The notes under the pieces are model-generated. The model saw only the letters and a list, made by a program, of their open reading frames with translations, searched no databases and was not told where the DNA came from. A stretch of 33,441 nt of DNA. Origin: Desulfocapsa sp. Lineage in GTDB: Bacteria > Desulfobacterota > Desulfobulbia > Desulfobulbales > Desulfocapsaceae. Positions within the stretch are counted from its first letter, which is position 1, and every line of letters begins with the position of its first letter. This document shows positions 1 through 6,064 of this stretch, piece after piece. The position numbers and the translations under genes are program-made. The stretch covers positions 1 to 33,441 of the forward strand of contig JAFLJO010000126.1 of assembly GCA_022712975.1 (NCBI GenBank), written 5' to 3'.

Positions 1-141
1 ATGGAATGAGTTGGTCGAAATCTGGATCTGTCGGTCTTGCGACTATCACCGCCTTGAAAAGAAACAAAGAAAGTGACAAGTGGTTCAGGGAACATGAATT
101 GGAATTTAAACTGGCGGCATAATTCTACCCGCACAGCTCGA
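1..141 (+). mobile_element. Right end of an insertion sequence, cut by the window edge
   Basis: An open frame running in from the window edge ends with residues KWFREHELEFKLAA and a TAA at 120-122. It is followed at once by a 20-base sequence (122-141) that matches, with one difference, the terminal inverted repeats of the small element at 5812-5967. A frame closing right before an inverted-repeat end is the usual layout of a transposase 3' end. The family cannot be named from about 40 residues, and another frame (2-88) is also open, so the coding call is weak. The terminal-repeat call is stronger because the same end occurs three times in the window. Confidence 0.45.
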
Positions 142-163
142 AACATTTTGGCTCATATAAAAA

Positions 164-199
164 GGGGACAGATGTATTTAACGAAAAATAACTGTCCCC
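164..199. repeat. REP-like hairpin
   Basis: GGGGACAG at 164-171 pairs perfectly with CTGTCCCC at 192-199. The AT-rich arms between them are partly complementary. This resembles the REP-type palindromes with GGGGACAG ends found in many bacterial genomes. It lies between the IS end and the 3' end of the VF530 gene. It has no T-run, so it is a poor terminator candidate. Confidence 0.55.
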
Positions 200-215
200 G
201 ATTTACATGCAAAAA

Positions 216-461
216 CTACTTTTTCACTTTTCGTTCCTGCTTTCTCTGCAAAGTGACAAGATACAAATTTTCAACTTTACTGCGAGCCCAAGGCGTCTTG
301 CGCAGAAATTTCAGGCTGGATTTCACGGAAGGATTGCTATTAAAGCACTTGATAGTGATCCATTTTCCCAGCTTCTCCCACCCGTACCACTCAACCAGGC
401 TGGTCACAATTTTTTCGAGTGTTATCCCATGCAAAGGATTATTGACCTGCTGTTCACTCAT
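216..461 (-). CDS. VF530 family (DUF2132) small DNA-binding protein
   Basis: The 81-residue product starts [17 protein letters not shown] and contains the family core: [47 protein letters not shown]. These are hallmarks of VF530/DUF2132, a small helical family reported to bind DNA. The ATG at 461 is chosen because the family begins here. An upstream ATG at 506 would add residues that lie inside the preceding gene. The start overlaps the stop of the upstream pseudouridine synthase by eight bases (ATGAGTGA arrangement), so translation is probably coupled. The C-terminus carries a short basic extension ([10 protein letters not shown]) beyond the usual end. A truncated second copy lies near 5693-5816. 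The cellular role is not well established. Confidence 0.85.
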   Translation of the reverse strand: MSEQQVNNPLHGITLEKIVTSLVEWYGWEKLGKWITIKCFNSNPSVKSSLKFLRKTPWARSKVENLYLVTLQRKQERKVKK

Positions 462-1224
462 GGCCTGAAACCAGAGAATAAAAATAACCGGGAACTTTTG
501 ATTCAAAGGTCATCTTTTCCTTTGTAAAAGGATGCACTAGTGTAAGAGATGCTGCATGGAGAGTAAGTCTTTTTATCTTTTGATCTTTTCCACCATACTT
601 TTTATCACCTGCCACAGGATTACCCTTTTCAGCAAAATGAACACGGATCTGATTTTTTCGGCCGGTAAGCAAATCAATTTCCAGAAAACTGTATTTTCCT
701 GATTCTTTCACAACCTTATAGCCGGTTTTGGCAAGCTTCCCTTTTTCCGGACTTTTTGTATTCACAGAATACATCTTATGGATGCTGTTCTCGGCAAGAT
801 AAGAGCTGATAATGCCTTCCTTTTCATCCAGAATCCCATTCACTACAGCAAAATAGGTTTTTTTAAATGTTTGCCACAGGTCCTGAAGCGTGTGCTTAGC
901 TTTTTCATTTTTAGCAAAGACAATAACACCTGAGGTATCCCTATCCAGACGATGCACAATAAAAATTCGATTATTTGATTTTTTATTCCCTTTTCGGACA
1001 TAATCCGTCAGCTTATAATAAGCTGTATTCTCACGATCTGTGGCATTACTTACCGTGAGAAGCCCACTCCTTTTATCCACAACCAGAATATCATGATCCT
1101 CATAAAGAACATCAAGTCCTTTGGGTTGGAATCTTTTTGGGGGATTTTTAAACTTTTTTCTGTTTTGCAATGTATTCACACCAGTTAAAGAAGATAAGGA
1201 ACGTACACTAAATAACTTGAACAT
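454..1224 (-). CDS. RluA-family RNA pseudouridine synthase
   Basis: The 256-residue product belongs to the RluA/RsuA-type pseudouridine synthases, which isomerise uridine in rRNA or tRNA. The catalytic block HRLDRDTSG lies near residue 92 with the catalytic Asp present. Other family segments are [18 protein letters not shown] near the N-terminus, [14 protein letters not shown] and GDKKYGGK. There is no N-terminal S4 domain. The gene is followed with overlap by VF530. Its start at 1224 lies just downstream (in the reading direction) of a 17-base tandem repeat, so the native upstream region may have been replaced and the first residues (MFKLFSVRS) may not be original. A 5' fragment of the same gene is duplicated at 5966-6038. 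Which RNA site it modifies cannot be told. Confidence 0.88.
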   Translation of the reverse strand: MFKLFSVRSLSSLTGVNTLQNRKKFKNPPKRFQPKGLDVLYEDHDILVVDKRSGLLTVSNATDRENTAYYKLTDYVRKGNKKSNNRIFIVHRLDRDTSGVIVFAKNEKAKHTLQDLWQTFKKTYFAVVNGILDEKEGIISSYLAENSIHKMYSVNTKSPEKGKLAKTGYKVVKESGKYSFLEIDLLTGRKNQIRVHFAEKGNPVAGDKKYGGKDQKIKRLTLHAASLTLVHPFTKEKMTFESKVPGYFYSLVSGHE

Positions 1225-1228
1225 CTAC

Positions 1229-1262
1229 GGAGTCTGCGCTTACCTGGAGTCTGCGCTTACCT
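1229..1262. repeat. 17-bp tandem duplication
   Basis: GGAGTCTGCGCTTACCT occurs twice head to tail (1229-1245 and 1246-1262). A related sequence appears inside dispersed repeat copy B (about 2110-2138 on the other strand), so this is probably a piece of the same repeat family. It abuts the start of the pseudouridine synthase gene. Confidence 0.8.
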
Positions 1263-1276
1263 ACTTGTCCTTTGTT

Positions 1277-1368
1277 CCGCCAGCCCGCTTACACGAATAT
1301 GAGGCCATGCCAAACATTTACAATTCAGTGGTTTTGGTTGCTTCTGGGTTCAACCCGAATATTTACAA
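1277..1368 (+). repeat. Dispersed palindromic repeat, copy A
   Basis: This is one of four copies (A 1277-1368, B 2026-2176, C 5600-5667, D 33134-33291). Shared blocks include GCTTACACGAATATGA, CCATGCCAAACATTTAC, CAGTGGTTTTGG and TCTGGGTTCAACCCGAAT. Internal hairpins are visible: CCAAAC pairs with GTTTGG, and GGGTT pairs with AACCC around a single base. Small open frames through the repeat are not genes. Copy A cuts the substrate-binding-protein fragment exactly at its break. Confidence 0.85.
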
Positions 1369-1591
1369 ATTTCCACTGTGAAATCTCACTCCTTTACGGA
1401 GAAAAAAATGAACGGTGTTTTCATCAAGACGTTTCCTTTTTTCAGACAGACGAGCCTCAAACTTCACATCTTGACTCCAACGAACCAGTGGATCAAAAAG
1501 CATATGGGAATACTACAACATTCCACCGGAAAGTTGTACCTGCGGCAAGCAGCATCACCAGAACCAAAGCAATACACTTCAATCGTTTTAT
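1366..1591 (-). pseudogene. Broken ABC-transporter substrate-binding protein (SBP_bac_5 type), N-terminal fragment
   Basis: Reading from 1591 downward, an N-terminal signal-like stretch (IKRLKCIALVLVMLLAAG) is preceded by a strong GGAGGGGG ribosome site, but the codon at the start position is ATA rather than ATG. After a frame change the sequence continues DPLVRWSQDVKFEARLSE, then RLDENTVHFFLRKGVRFHSG. This is the characteristic N-terminal segment of peptide or nickel-type periplasmic binding proteins. The frame then ends inside dispersed repeat copy A. The start-codon change, the missing segment between signal and mature part, and the truncation all show a dead gene. The substrate cannot be inferred. 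Confidence 0.72.
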
Positions 1592-1789
1592 CTTGCTCCC
1601 CCTCCTCTTATTAACAGGGAAACAAAAGTAGATAGACCAGTAACCTTCCAGCGACGAAACTGTTTTTTTACCCAACAAAATTCGCTTTGTCACGAATAGT
1701 TGAGGATAAAAAGAACAGTAAGACTGAGCTTTAGTATCATAAAAATTAATACACAAGACAAAAATTTACCTGTTGACATGAAATCTCGT
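1592..1789 (-). promoter_or_regulatory. Gene-free stretch with a promoter-like sequence for the broken SBP gene
   Basis: On the minus strand TTGTCT (complement of 1756-1761) and GATACT (complement of 1733-1738) are separated by 17 bases, an acceptable sigma-70 promoter pointing at the substrate-binding-protein fragment. No other gene is visible in this stretch. Confidence 0.3.
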
Positions 1790-2025
1790 TCAACTAACCT
1801 GAAGATGGAGGAGGTTTTCAGCGTTTTCTGTTGTTTGCTCTGCTATCTTTTCCACAGATTCTTTTCGCAAATTTACTAGAGCCAGGAGAATAACAGGCAA
1901 ATATTCAGGACTGTTTCGCTGTCCATGAAATGCAACGGGAGGAATATTCGGAGAATCAGTTTCAAGCACCAGTGATTGCAATGGAAGGTGAGTCGCAACC
2001 GCGCGGATTTTAGTCGCACGATCAC
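1790..2025 (-). pseudogene. tatD-family hydrolase, C-terminal fragment
   Basis: The last 78 codons or so of a TatD-type metal-dependent deoxyribonuclease are present: LQSLVLETDSPNIPPV (the conserved ETDSP with its metal-binding Asp), HGQRNSPEYLP and SVEKIAEQTTENAENLL. A complete TatD protein has about 255-265 residues. The first two thirds are missing, and the reading frame runs upstream into dispersed repeat copy B. The fragment cannot form the TIM-barrel active site, so it is a remnant. It lies head to tail with the broken SBP gene. Confidence 0.8.
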
Positions 2026-2176
2026 ATTGTAAGTAAGCATTCTGGTTGAACCCAGAAACAACCAAAACCACTGAGTTGTAAATGTTTGGCATGGCTTCAT
2101 ATTCGTGTAGGTAAGCGAAGCGTAGCAGAGACTCCGAGCGGGCTGGCGTAGCATATTAGTCATATGTGAGCCAGCC
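2026..2176 (-). repeat. Dispersed palindromic repeat, copy B
   Basis: This is the longest copy together with D, on the minus strand. It includes the left module in which GCTGGC pairs with GCCAGC and an inner CATAT pairs with ATATG. It then carries an extra block of about 27 bases related to the tandem repeat at 1229-1262, then the common core. It joins the tatD fragment on one side to the nifE fragment on the other, so it marks a recombination junction. Confidence 0.85.
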
Positions 2177-2218
2177 TGATCGTGTGAAGATGGGGTGCTG
2201 GTGAACGCTTACCTTCCG

Positions 2219-2374
2219 ATGAGAGTTGTTTATTGCACCTGCATCATAGGTATTATCGGAGATGATGTTGATTCTGTTTGCAAACGTGTAACTGAAGAAA
2301 AGGGGATTACGGTTTTTCCGGTTCATTCTGAAGGATTCAAGGGAACTAAAAAGGACGGATACAACGTTTGCTTT
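2219..2374 (+). pseudogene. nifE-like fragment (FeMo-cofactor scaffold protein)
   Basis: About 52 residues match the NifE segment around one of its conserved cysteines: VVYCTCIIGIIGDDVDSVCK followed by GITVFPVHSEGFKGTKKDGY. The pattern TC-x-x-G-x-IGDD and the PV-x-S-x-GFKG-x-K run are typical of nitrogenase-type cofactor assembly proteins and fit NifE better than NifD. A complete NifE has about 450 residues. The fragment has no proper start, is bounded by repeat copy B upstream, and runs into a hairpin repeat that adds an unrelated tail ending at 2452. NifD or another nitrogenase-like subunit is the main alternative. Confidence 0.7.
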
Positions 2375-2382
2375 ACCCCGGA

Positions 2383-2422
2383 TGCGGCACACCCCCTATG
2401 CGGCAAAAAGTGCAGAGCCGCA
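2383..2422 (+). repeat. Hairpin repeat with the HPLCGKKCR reading frame, copy 1
   Basis: TGCGGC at 2383-2388 pairs with GCCGCA at 2417-2422, with an inner CAC/GTG pairing. The loop reads CTATGCGGCAAAAA. The same arrangement, with a different but still complementary outer stem, occurs at 5430-5474. In both places the open frame across it gives HPLCGKKCR, attached as a tail to an unrelated protein. It terminates the nifE fragment. Confidence 0.6.
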
Positions 2423-2457
2423 GAAACCAAGAGAAGATGTTTTAAGGAATAATCCAG

Positions 2458-2496
2458 ATGAAAGGAATTATTGATTCTACATTAAGGGGAAGGTGA
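2458..2496 (+). pseudogene. Possible nifV-like start, truncated after 12 codons
   Basis: An ATG at 2458 is preceded at a good distance by AAGGAA. It reads MKGIIDSTLRGR and stops. The first ten residues match the beginning of homocitrate/isopropylmalate synthase-type proteins (NifV, AksA), which open with a short strand and an I-x-D-x-TLREGEQ motif. The frame breaks exactly where EGEQ should follow. The match is very short, so this call rests largely on the neighbouring nifE remnant. It may also be chance. Confidence 0.4.
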
Positions 2497-2627
2497 GCAT
2501 GCGGCTCATGGTGGGAAACTCAAGAAATGACAACTAAACGCCAATAGCACTAACGGTAAGGCTTTCTATAAATCCAACCGTTATTTGCTATTATAGAATG
2601 TATTCCAAAATAAATGGAGGATACAAA

Positions 2628-3440
2628 GTGAAAAGATTTTTAACTGCCGGATTATTACTATTAGTCGCTCTAATGGTGGGGTGTGTCGGGGTAAACGAGG
2701 TGAAAGTAGATAAGCTGGAAGATTTGGGCTTAGAGGGAGTAAGAATTTCTATTGGAAACCCTGGGCATGTTCCTGCAGGAAGGTATGCAATGGATGTTCT
2801 TTCTAATTTGGAAAAAACCAATCCGGATCTTGCAAGTAAAATTACAAGCAATATTGTTTCTAAGGAAGTTCATGTTAGAGCTGTTCTGGACAAGGTTATT
2901 TTAAAAGAAGTTAATGCGGGGTTTGTTTACAGGACGGACGCTTATACTGAAAAAGAAAAGGTTAGGATTATAGACATTTCTGATGAAATTAACGTGGTGC
3001 CGGAGTATCCGGTAGCGGTTTTAAAGGATAGCGACGACAAAGAAGTGGCATATGAGTTCTTTAAATTTCTACTCTCTAAAGAGGGGCAGGATATACTCGT
3101 TCATTATGGATTTACCAGTGCAGCGAGTAGTCCGGAATCATACACTCCAAAAAATATTGGCAGCACTTTGATTGTTTATGCCGCCGGATCATTAACGAAT
3201 GTTTTTGAAGAAATAGCAACTGAATTCGAGAAGATCACCGGTGTCGAGGTAAAACTGTTATTTGCAAGCTCCGGCTCTTTAAGACAGAGAATACAAGGTG
3301 GAGCGGTAGGTGGCCAAGCCGGCGCCGATGTGTTTGCTTCAGCCAGCCTGAAACATATGAAAATACTTAAAGAAAAGGCTTTTGTAACGGACTTCAATAT
3401 ATTTACCAAGAACGAAATGGTTGTGGTGACGGCAAAGTAA
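2628..3440 (+). CDS. modA: Circularly permuted molybdate-binding lipoprotein ModA
   Basis: The 270-residue periplasmic binding protein starts at GTG 2628, seven bases after GGAGG (2616-2620). An upstream in-frame ATG at 2598 lacks a ribosome site. Residues 1-19 form a lipoprotein signal (LLLLVALMVGC, Cys19). Residues about 27-162 are what is normally the C-terminal half of ModA: KLEDLGLEGVRISIGNP, GHVPAGRYA, VRAVLDKV, GFVYRTDAY, EYPVAVL, GQDILVHYGF. After a linker (163-180) comes the normal N-terminal half: LIVYAAGSLTNVFEEIA, LLFASSGSLRQRI, ADVFASASLKHM, NEMVVVTAK, and the stop. The residues that bind oxyanion in ModA (two Ser, Ala, Val, Tyr) all have counterparts. A short glycine-rich insert (VGGQAG) precedes ADVF. 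The modB and modC genes follow. Tungstate is an alternative ligand. Confidence 0.85.
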   Translation: MKRFLTAGLLLLVALMVGCVGVNEVKVDKLEDLGLEGVRISIGNPGHVPAGRYAMDVLSNLEKTNPDLASKITSNIVSKEVHVRAVLDKVILKEVNAGFVYRTDAYTEKEKVRIIDISDEINVVPEYPVAVLKDSDDKEVAYEFFKFLLSKEGQDILVHYGFTSAASSPESYTPKNIGSTLIVYAAGSLTNVFEEIATEFEKITGVEVKLLFASSGSLRQRIQGGAVGGQAGADVFASASLKHMKILKEKAFVTDFNIFTKNEMVVVTAK

Positions 3441-3507
3441 GTAGTGTCTGAAAGAAGTGTTAGATTTTGAGTTTTAAAAAAAACAATCATCAACCAAAAA
3501 ATAACAA

Positions 3508-3548
3508 AGTACACGGTTTGCAGTATTACAAATTGTAAATCGTGTACT
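3508..3548. repeat. Long hairpin between modA and modB
   Basis: AGTACACG (3508-3515) pairs with CGTGTACT (3541-3548), and the stem continues inward with a G-U, TTT/AAA and CA/TG. This gives a stem of about 15 pairs and a loop of about 11 bases. No T-run follows, so it is not a standard terminator. It may control mRNA stability between modA and modB. Confidence 0.6.
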
Positions 3549-3556
3549 ATTGTTCG

Positions 3557-3607
3557 AGGAGCCTGTACCCCAAGGGCATCTCGGACACGCTCCTAGGGGG
3601 TTAAATC
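3557..3607 (+). promoter_or_regulatory. Structured leader of modB with the ribosome site in reach of pairing
   Basis: AGGAGC (3557-3562) pairs with GCTCCT (3589-3594), placing the stem directly before the ribosome site AGGGGG (3595-3600), seven bases from the modB ATG. The loop holds ACCCC, which could instead pair with the GGGGT of the ribosome site, so two exclusive folds are possible. I cannot assign it to a known riboswitch class. Confidence 0.4.
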
Positions 3608-4393
3608 ATGTCAATCCATAATAACTACATCGCTGCCGGATTTAAACTCTCGCTCGGGATCAGTTTTACAGTATTTGCTTTATTAATCATTTTTCCGCTG
3701 GTAGCACTGGTATTAAATATTTTCTCAAGCCCTGTTGATGTCGAAACTTTATTTTCCAGGTCAGTGCTTGACCCGTTGATATTGAGCGTGTTAACTGCCT
3801 TAATTTCTACAGTTATTTCTGTATTTGTGGGCATTCCCCTTGCTTACGTTCTAACGTATAAAAACTTCCCGTTGAAGGATGTACTGGATACAATGGTTAA
3901 TCTTCCTTTTGTATTACCACCAAGTGTAGCCGGGTATTTGCTATTGATAACATTCGGAAAGTACGGTCTGCTTGGATATCCGCTCAATTTTTTTGGAATT
4001 ACAATCATGTTCACGACATTTGCAATTATTATTGCCCAAACTTTTGTTGCTTTTCCTTTTGTGGTTAGAAGTGCCCGGGCAGCAATGGAAGAGATTTCGC
4101 CTTCTTTGATTGATGCTGCCAAGACGCTTGGAGCCCGTGAGTTTGAAATATTTCGAGAAGTTATCGTGCCTTTATCAAAAAAAGGAATGCTATCCGGGAT
4201 AATAATGGCGTATGCCCGGGCTATAGGGGAATTTGGTGCTACTATGATGGTTTGCGGACTATTAGTGACTTTACCGGTGGCGATTTACACCAATGCTTTA
4301 AGCGGAGAGAGAGAGATCGCTAATGTGCTTTCTTTAATATTAATAGTAATTTCCTTCACGATACTGATAATATTTAAGAAGGTTGTGAGATGA
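3608..4393 (+). CDS. modB: Molybdate ABC transporter permease ModB
   Basis: The 261-residue inner-membrane protein has five to six hydrophobic segments, starting near residue 18 and ending with a hydrophobic segment near 240-256. It contains the permease cytoplasmic loop: AAKTLGAREFEIFREVIVPL (the EAA motif, here with A for the first E), followed by GIIMAYARAIGEFGATMMV, which is strongly conserved in ModB and WtpB/CysT-type permeases. The start is ATG 3608 after AGGGGG. Its last codons overlap the modC start by four bases (ATGA), so the two proteins are made together. It forms the membrane channel for the oxyanion delivered by ModA. Base composition is AT-rich compared with genes after 6065. 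Confidence 0.92.
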   Translation: MSIHNNYIAAGFKLSLGISFTVFALLIIFPLVALVLNIFSSPVDVETLFSRSVLDPLILSVLTALISTVISVFVGIPLAYVLTYKNFPLKDVLDTMVNLPFVLPPSVAGYLLLITFGKYGLLGYPLNFFGITIMFTTFAIIIAQTFVAFPFVVRSARAAMEEISPSLIDAAKTLGAREFEIFREVIVPLSKKGMLSGIIMAYARAIGEFGATMMVCGLLVTLPVAIYTNALSGEREIANVLSLILIVISFTILIIFKKVVR

Positions 4394-5508
4394 TGATTGA
4401 GCTTACAAATATAGTTAAAAAATTCGATCATAAAGCGGTGCTAAATGATGTGAGCCTAAGTGTGGGAGATAGAGAAATAATGGTGCTTTTGGGGCCAAGT
4501 GGATGCGGCAAAACCACCCAGTTGAAAATAATAGCCGGGTTGATAAAGCAGAACAGTGGGGACATAATGTTAAACAACAAAGTTATAAATAATTTACCAC
4601 CTCAAGAAAGAAATATTGGCTTTGTTTTTCAGGATTATGCCTTATTTCCCCATAAAAACGTATTCGAGAATATTGCATTTGGCTTAAAAATAAGAAAATT
4701 ATCTGAAAATGAAATAAATAGCAGAGTATACGAAATGATGAAAATATTGGAAATAGAAGAACTTGAATATAAAAACATATCCCAGCTAAGTGGAGGGCAG
4801 AAACAGAGAATTGCACTGGCCAGAGCATTAGTTACTAACCCAGATGTTTTATTGCTGGATGAACCATTAAGTGCCTTAGATCCGGTTTTAAGGGAAAAAT
4901 TAAGAGAAGAACTAAAAAACATTCTGAAAAAGATCGGTATAACTGGGATTTATGTAACTCACGATTTAACTGAGGCGATGATTGTCGGGGATAAAATTGC
5001 TATAATGAATGAAGGAAAAATACAGCAGATTGGCACGCCGAGTGAGGTATTCTATCGTCCCAGAACAGAATTTGTGGCAAAATTCGTTGGGGCCAGGAAT
5101 ATCTTAAAGGGGCAGGTCATTGAATCGAATCATGATGAGGTAACGATTGAGGTAACCGGTGGGGCAAATTCATTTAAAATTCGTGCTCTAAAATATCCTA
5201 TATTTGAACGTAAGAAAAAGATGCACTTTTGTATTCATCCTGAGGATGTGGTGTTGAGTTCAGAAAAAGCAGACAATTCAATAAGAGGAATAATAACGGG
5301 CATAGTTCAGAATGGCCCGGTGATTAAAGTTAGCATCGATATTGGAGGTTTAGAACTATATGCAATGGTCGCCAGACGTCTTCTGAAATATGAGGTAAAC
5401 GATAAAGTTTGGGTATCATTCATCAGAAATGCACTGCACCCGCTATGTGGTAAGAAATGCAGATCTCCGGTGCAAGAAACTCCCGCGTCATGTATTAGGG
5501 TGCAATAA
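4390..5508 (+). CDS. modC: Molybdate ABC transporter ATP-binding protein ModC with an added C-terminal tail
   Basis: The 372-residue ATPase carries Walker A GPSGCGKTT (residues about 35-43), the Q-loop VFQDYALFPH, the signature LSGGQKQRIALARAL, Walker B VLLLDEPLSALD and the switch His in YVTHDLTEA. Residues 240-345 form a TOBE-type anion-binding region ending VNDKVWVSF. It powers molybdate uptake with ModA and ModB. The family normally ends within a few residues of V-x-V-S-F-x-x-x-A-x-H. Here the frame continues through a hairpin repeat (5430-5474) and adds HPLCGKKCR plus about 18 residues. That tail matches the one on the nifE fragment and is probably repeat-derived. WtpC/TupC (tungstate) cannot be excluded. 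Confidence 0.88.
   Translation: MMIELTNIVKKFDHKAVLNDVSLSVGDREIMVLLGPSGCGKTTQLKIIAGLIKQNSGDIMLNNKVINNLPPQERNIGFVFQDYALFPHKNVFENIAFGLKIRKLSENEINSRVYEMMKILEIEELEYKNISQLSGGQKQRIALARALVTNPDVLLLDEPLSALDPVLREKLREELKNILKKIGITGIYVTHDLTEAMIVGDKIAIMNEGKIQQIGTPSEVFYRPRTEFVAKFVGARNILKGQVIESNHDEVTIEVTGGANSFKIRALKYPIFERKKKMHFCIHPEDVVLSSEKADNSIRGIITGIVQNGPVIKVSIDIGGLELYAMVARRLLKYEVNDKVWVSFIRNALHPLCGKKCRSPVQETPASCIRVQ
5430..5474 (+). repeat. Hairpin repeat with the HPLCGKKCR reading frame, copy 2
   Basis: TGCAC (5430-5434) pairs with GTGCA (5470-5474), with an inner pairing of GCA with TGC and a loop CTATGTGGTAAGAAA. Compared with copy 1 (2383-2422), the outer stem bases have changed on both sides and still pair. 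Most base changes between the copies in the HPLCGKKCR stretch leave the encoded residues unchanged. It lies at the 3' end of modC. Confidence 0.6.
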
Positions 5509-5533
5509 AAGCAAGTGTGAACGGTTCTTGCTT
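5509..5533. repeat. Hairpin after modC
   Basis: AAGCAAG (5509-5515) pairs with CTTGCTT (5527-5533) around an 11-base loop. It starts directly after the modC stop. No T-run follows, so it is at most a weak terminator. Confidence 0.4.
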
Positions 5534-5599
5534 GCGCACAGAAAACCACAACAGAGGCAAAGACTGATATTCTTCGTAACATGGTAATCGTTAACCTAA

Positions 5600-5667
5600 A
5601 AGTAAGTATTCGGGTTGAACCCAGAAACAACCCAAACCACTGAGTTGTAAATATTTGGGATGGCTTT
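5600..5667 (-). repeat. Dispersed palindromic repeat, copy C (short)
   Basis: This copy holds only the two core hairpins, on the minus strand. Here the stem that reads CCAAAC/GTTTGG elsewhere is CCCAAA/TTTGGG, so pairing is kept despite base changes. It ends about 25 bases from the truncated VF530 copy. Confidence 0.8.
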
Positions 5668-5682
5668 GATCAAAAAGTTACG

Positions 5683-5816
5683 TCAGCAATTGATCTTGCG
5701 TAGAAATTTCAGACTGGATTTCACGGAAGGCTTACCGTTGAAGCACTTGATAGTGATCCATTTTCCCAGCTTCTCCCACCCGTACCACTCAACTAGGCTG
5801 GTCACAATTTTTCGAG
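5683..5816 (-). pseudogene. Truncated second copy of the VF530 gene
   Basis: Positions 5693-5816 match 296-420 of the intact VF530 gene with about ten differences and one single-base gap. The minus-strand frame reads [20 protein letters not shown], then [18 protein letters not shown], and a stop soon after (INC, stop at 5683). Both ends of the gene are lost. The 5' side (higher coordinate) is cut at the terminal repeat of the 156-bp element, and the 3' side lies near repeat copy C. Confidence 0.85.
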
Positions 5817-5967
5817 CTGTGCGGGTAGGATGCAAATACATATAAGTACCTGAAATCACAAGTTGCTGTTTGTTCCATACACATTAAGGATATTGTTGTT
5901 ATCGTGCTATAATGATGTGCTTTCTTAATTGATAGACCCAAGTCAGAATCCTACCCGCACAGCTCGA
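5812..5967. mobile_element. 156-bp MITE with 20-bp perfect terminal inverted repeats
   Basis: The left end 5812-5831 (TCGAGCTGTGCGGGTAGGAT) is the exact reverse complement of 5948-5967. The same end, with one change, follows the possible transposase at 122-141. The interior is too short to encode a transposase. It holds a TATAAT box near 5911, perhaps the promoter end of the parent IS. It lies exactly between the VF530 fragment and the rluA fragment. No target duplication is obvious, which fits a deletion next to the element. Confidence 0.8.
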
Positions 5968-6038
5968 ATCTTTTTGGGGGACTTTTAAACTTTTTTCTGT
6001 TTTGCAATGTATTCACACCAGTTAAAGAAGATAAAGAA
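5966..6038 (-). pseudogene. Duplicated 5' fragment of the pseudouridine synthase gene
   Basis: About 72 bases match 1131-1203 of the intact gene with two differences. The minus-strand frame reads [20 protein letters not shown], then runs into the terminal repeat of the MITE and stops. Together with the VF530 fragment it shows that the whole VF530-rluA locus was once present here and lost its middle. Confidence 0.85.
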
Positions 6039-6064
6039 ATAAAAAATTGATAGCAATTCAATAA

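Noticed and set aside
1876..2163. Small frames through the dispersed repeat (with shared QTFTTQWFWLF-type peptides)
   Set aside because: The same peptide appears wherever the repeat occurs and has no ribosome site. The conservation is explained by the DNA palindromes.
2575..2600. Possible ModE operator before modA (CGTTAT ... TTATAG)
   Set aside because: The two half-sites do not form a convincing inverted repeat, and the region is simply AT-rich.
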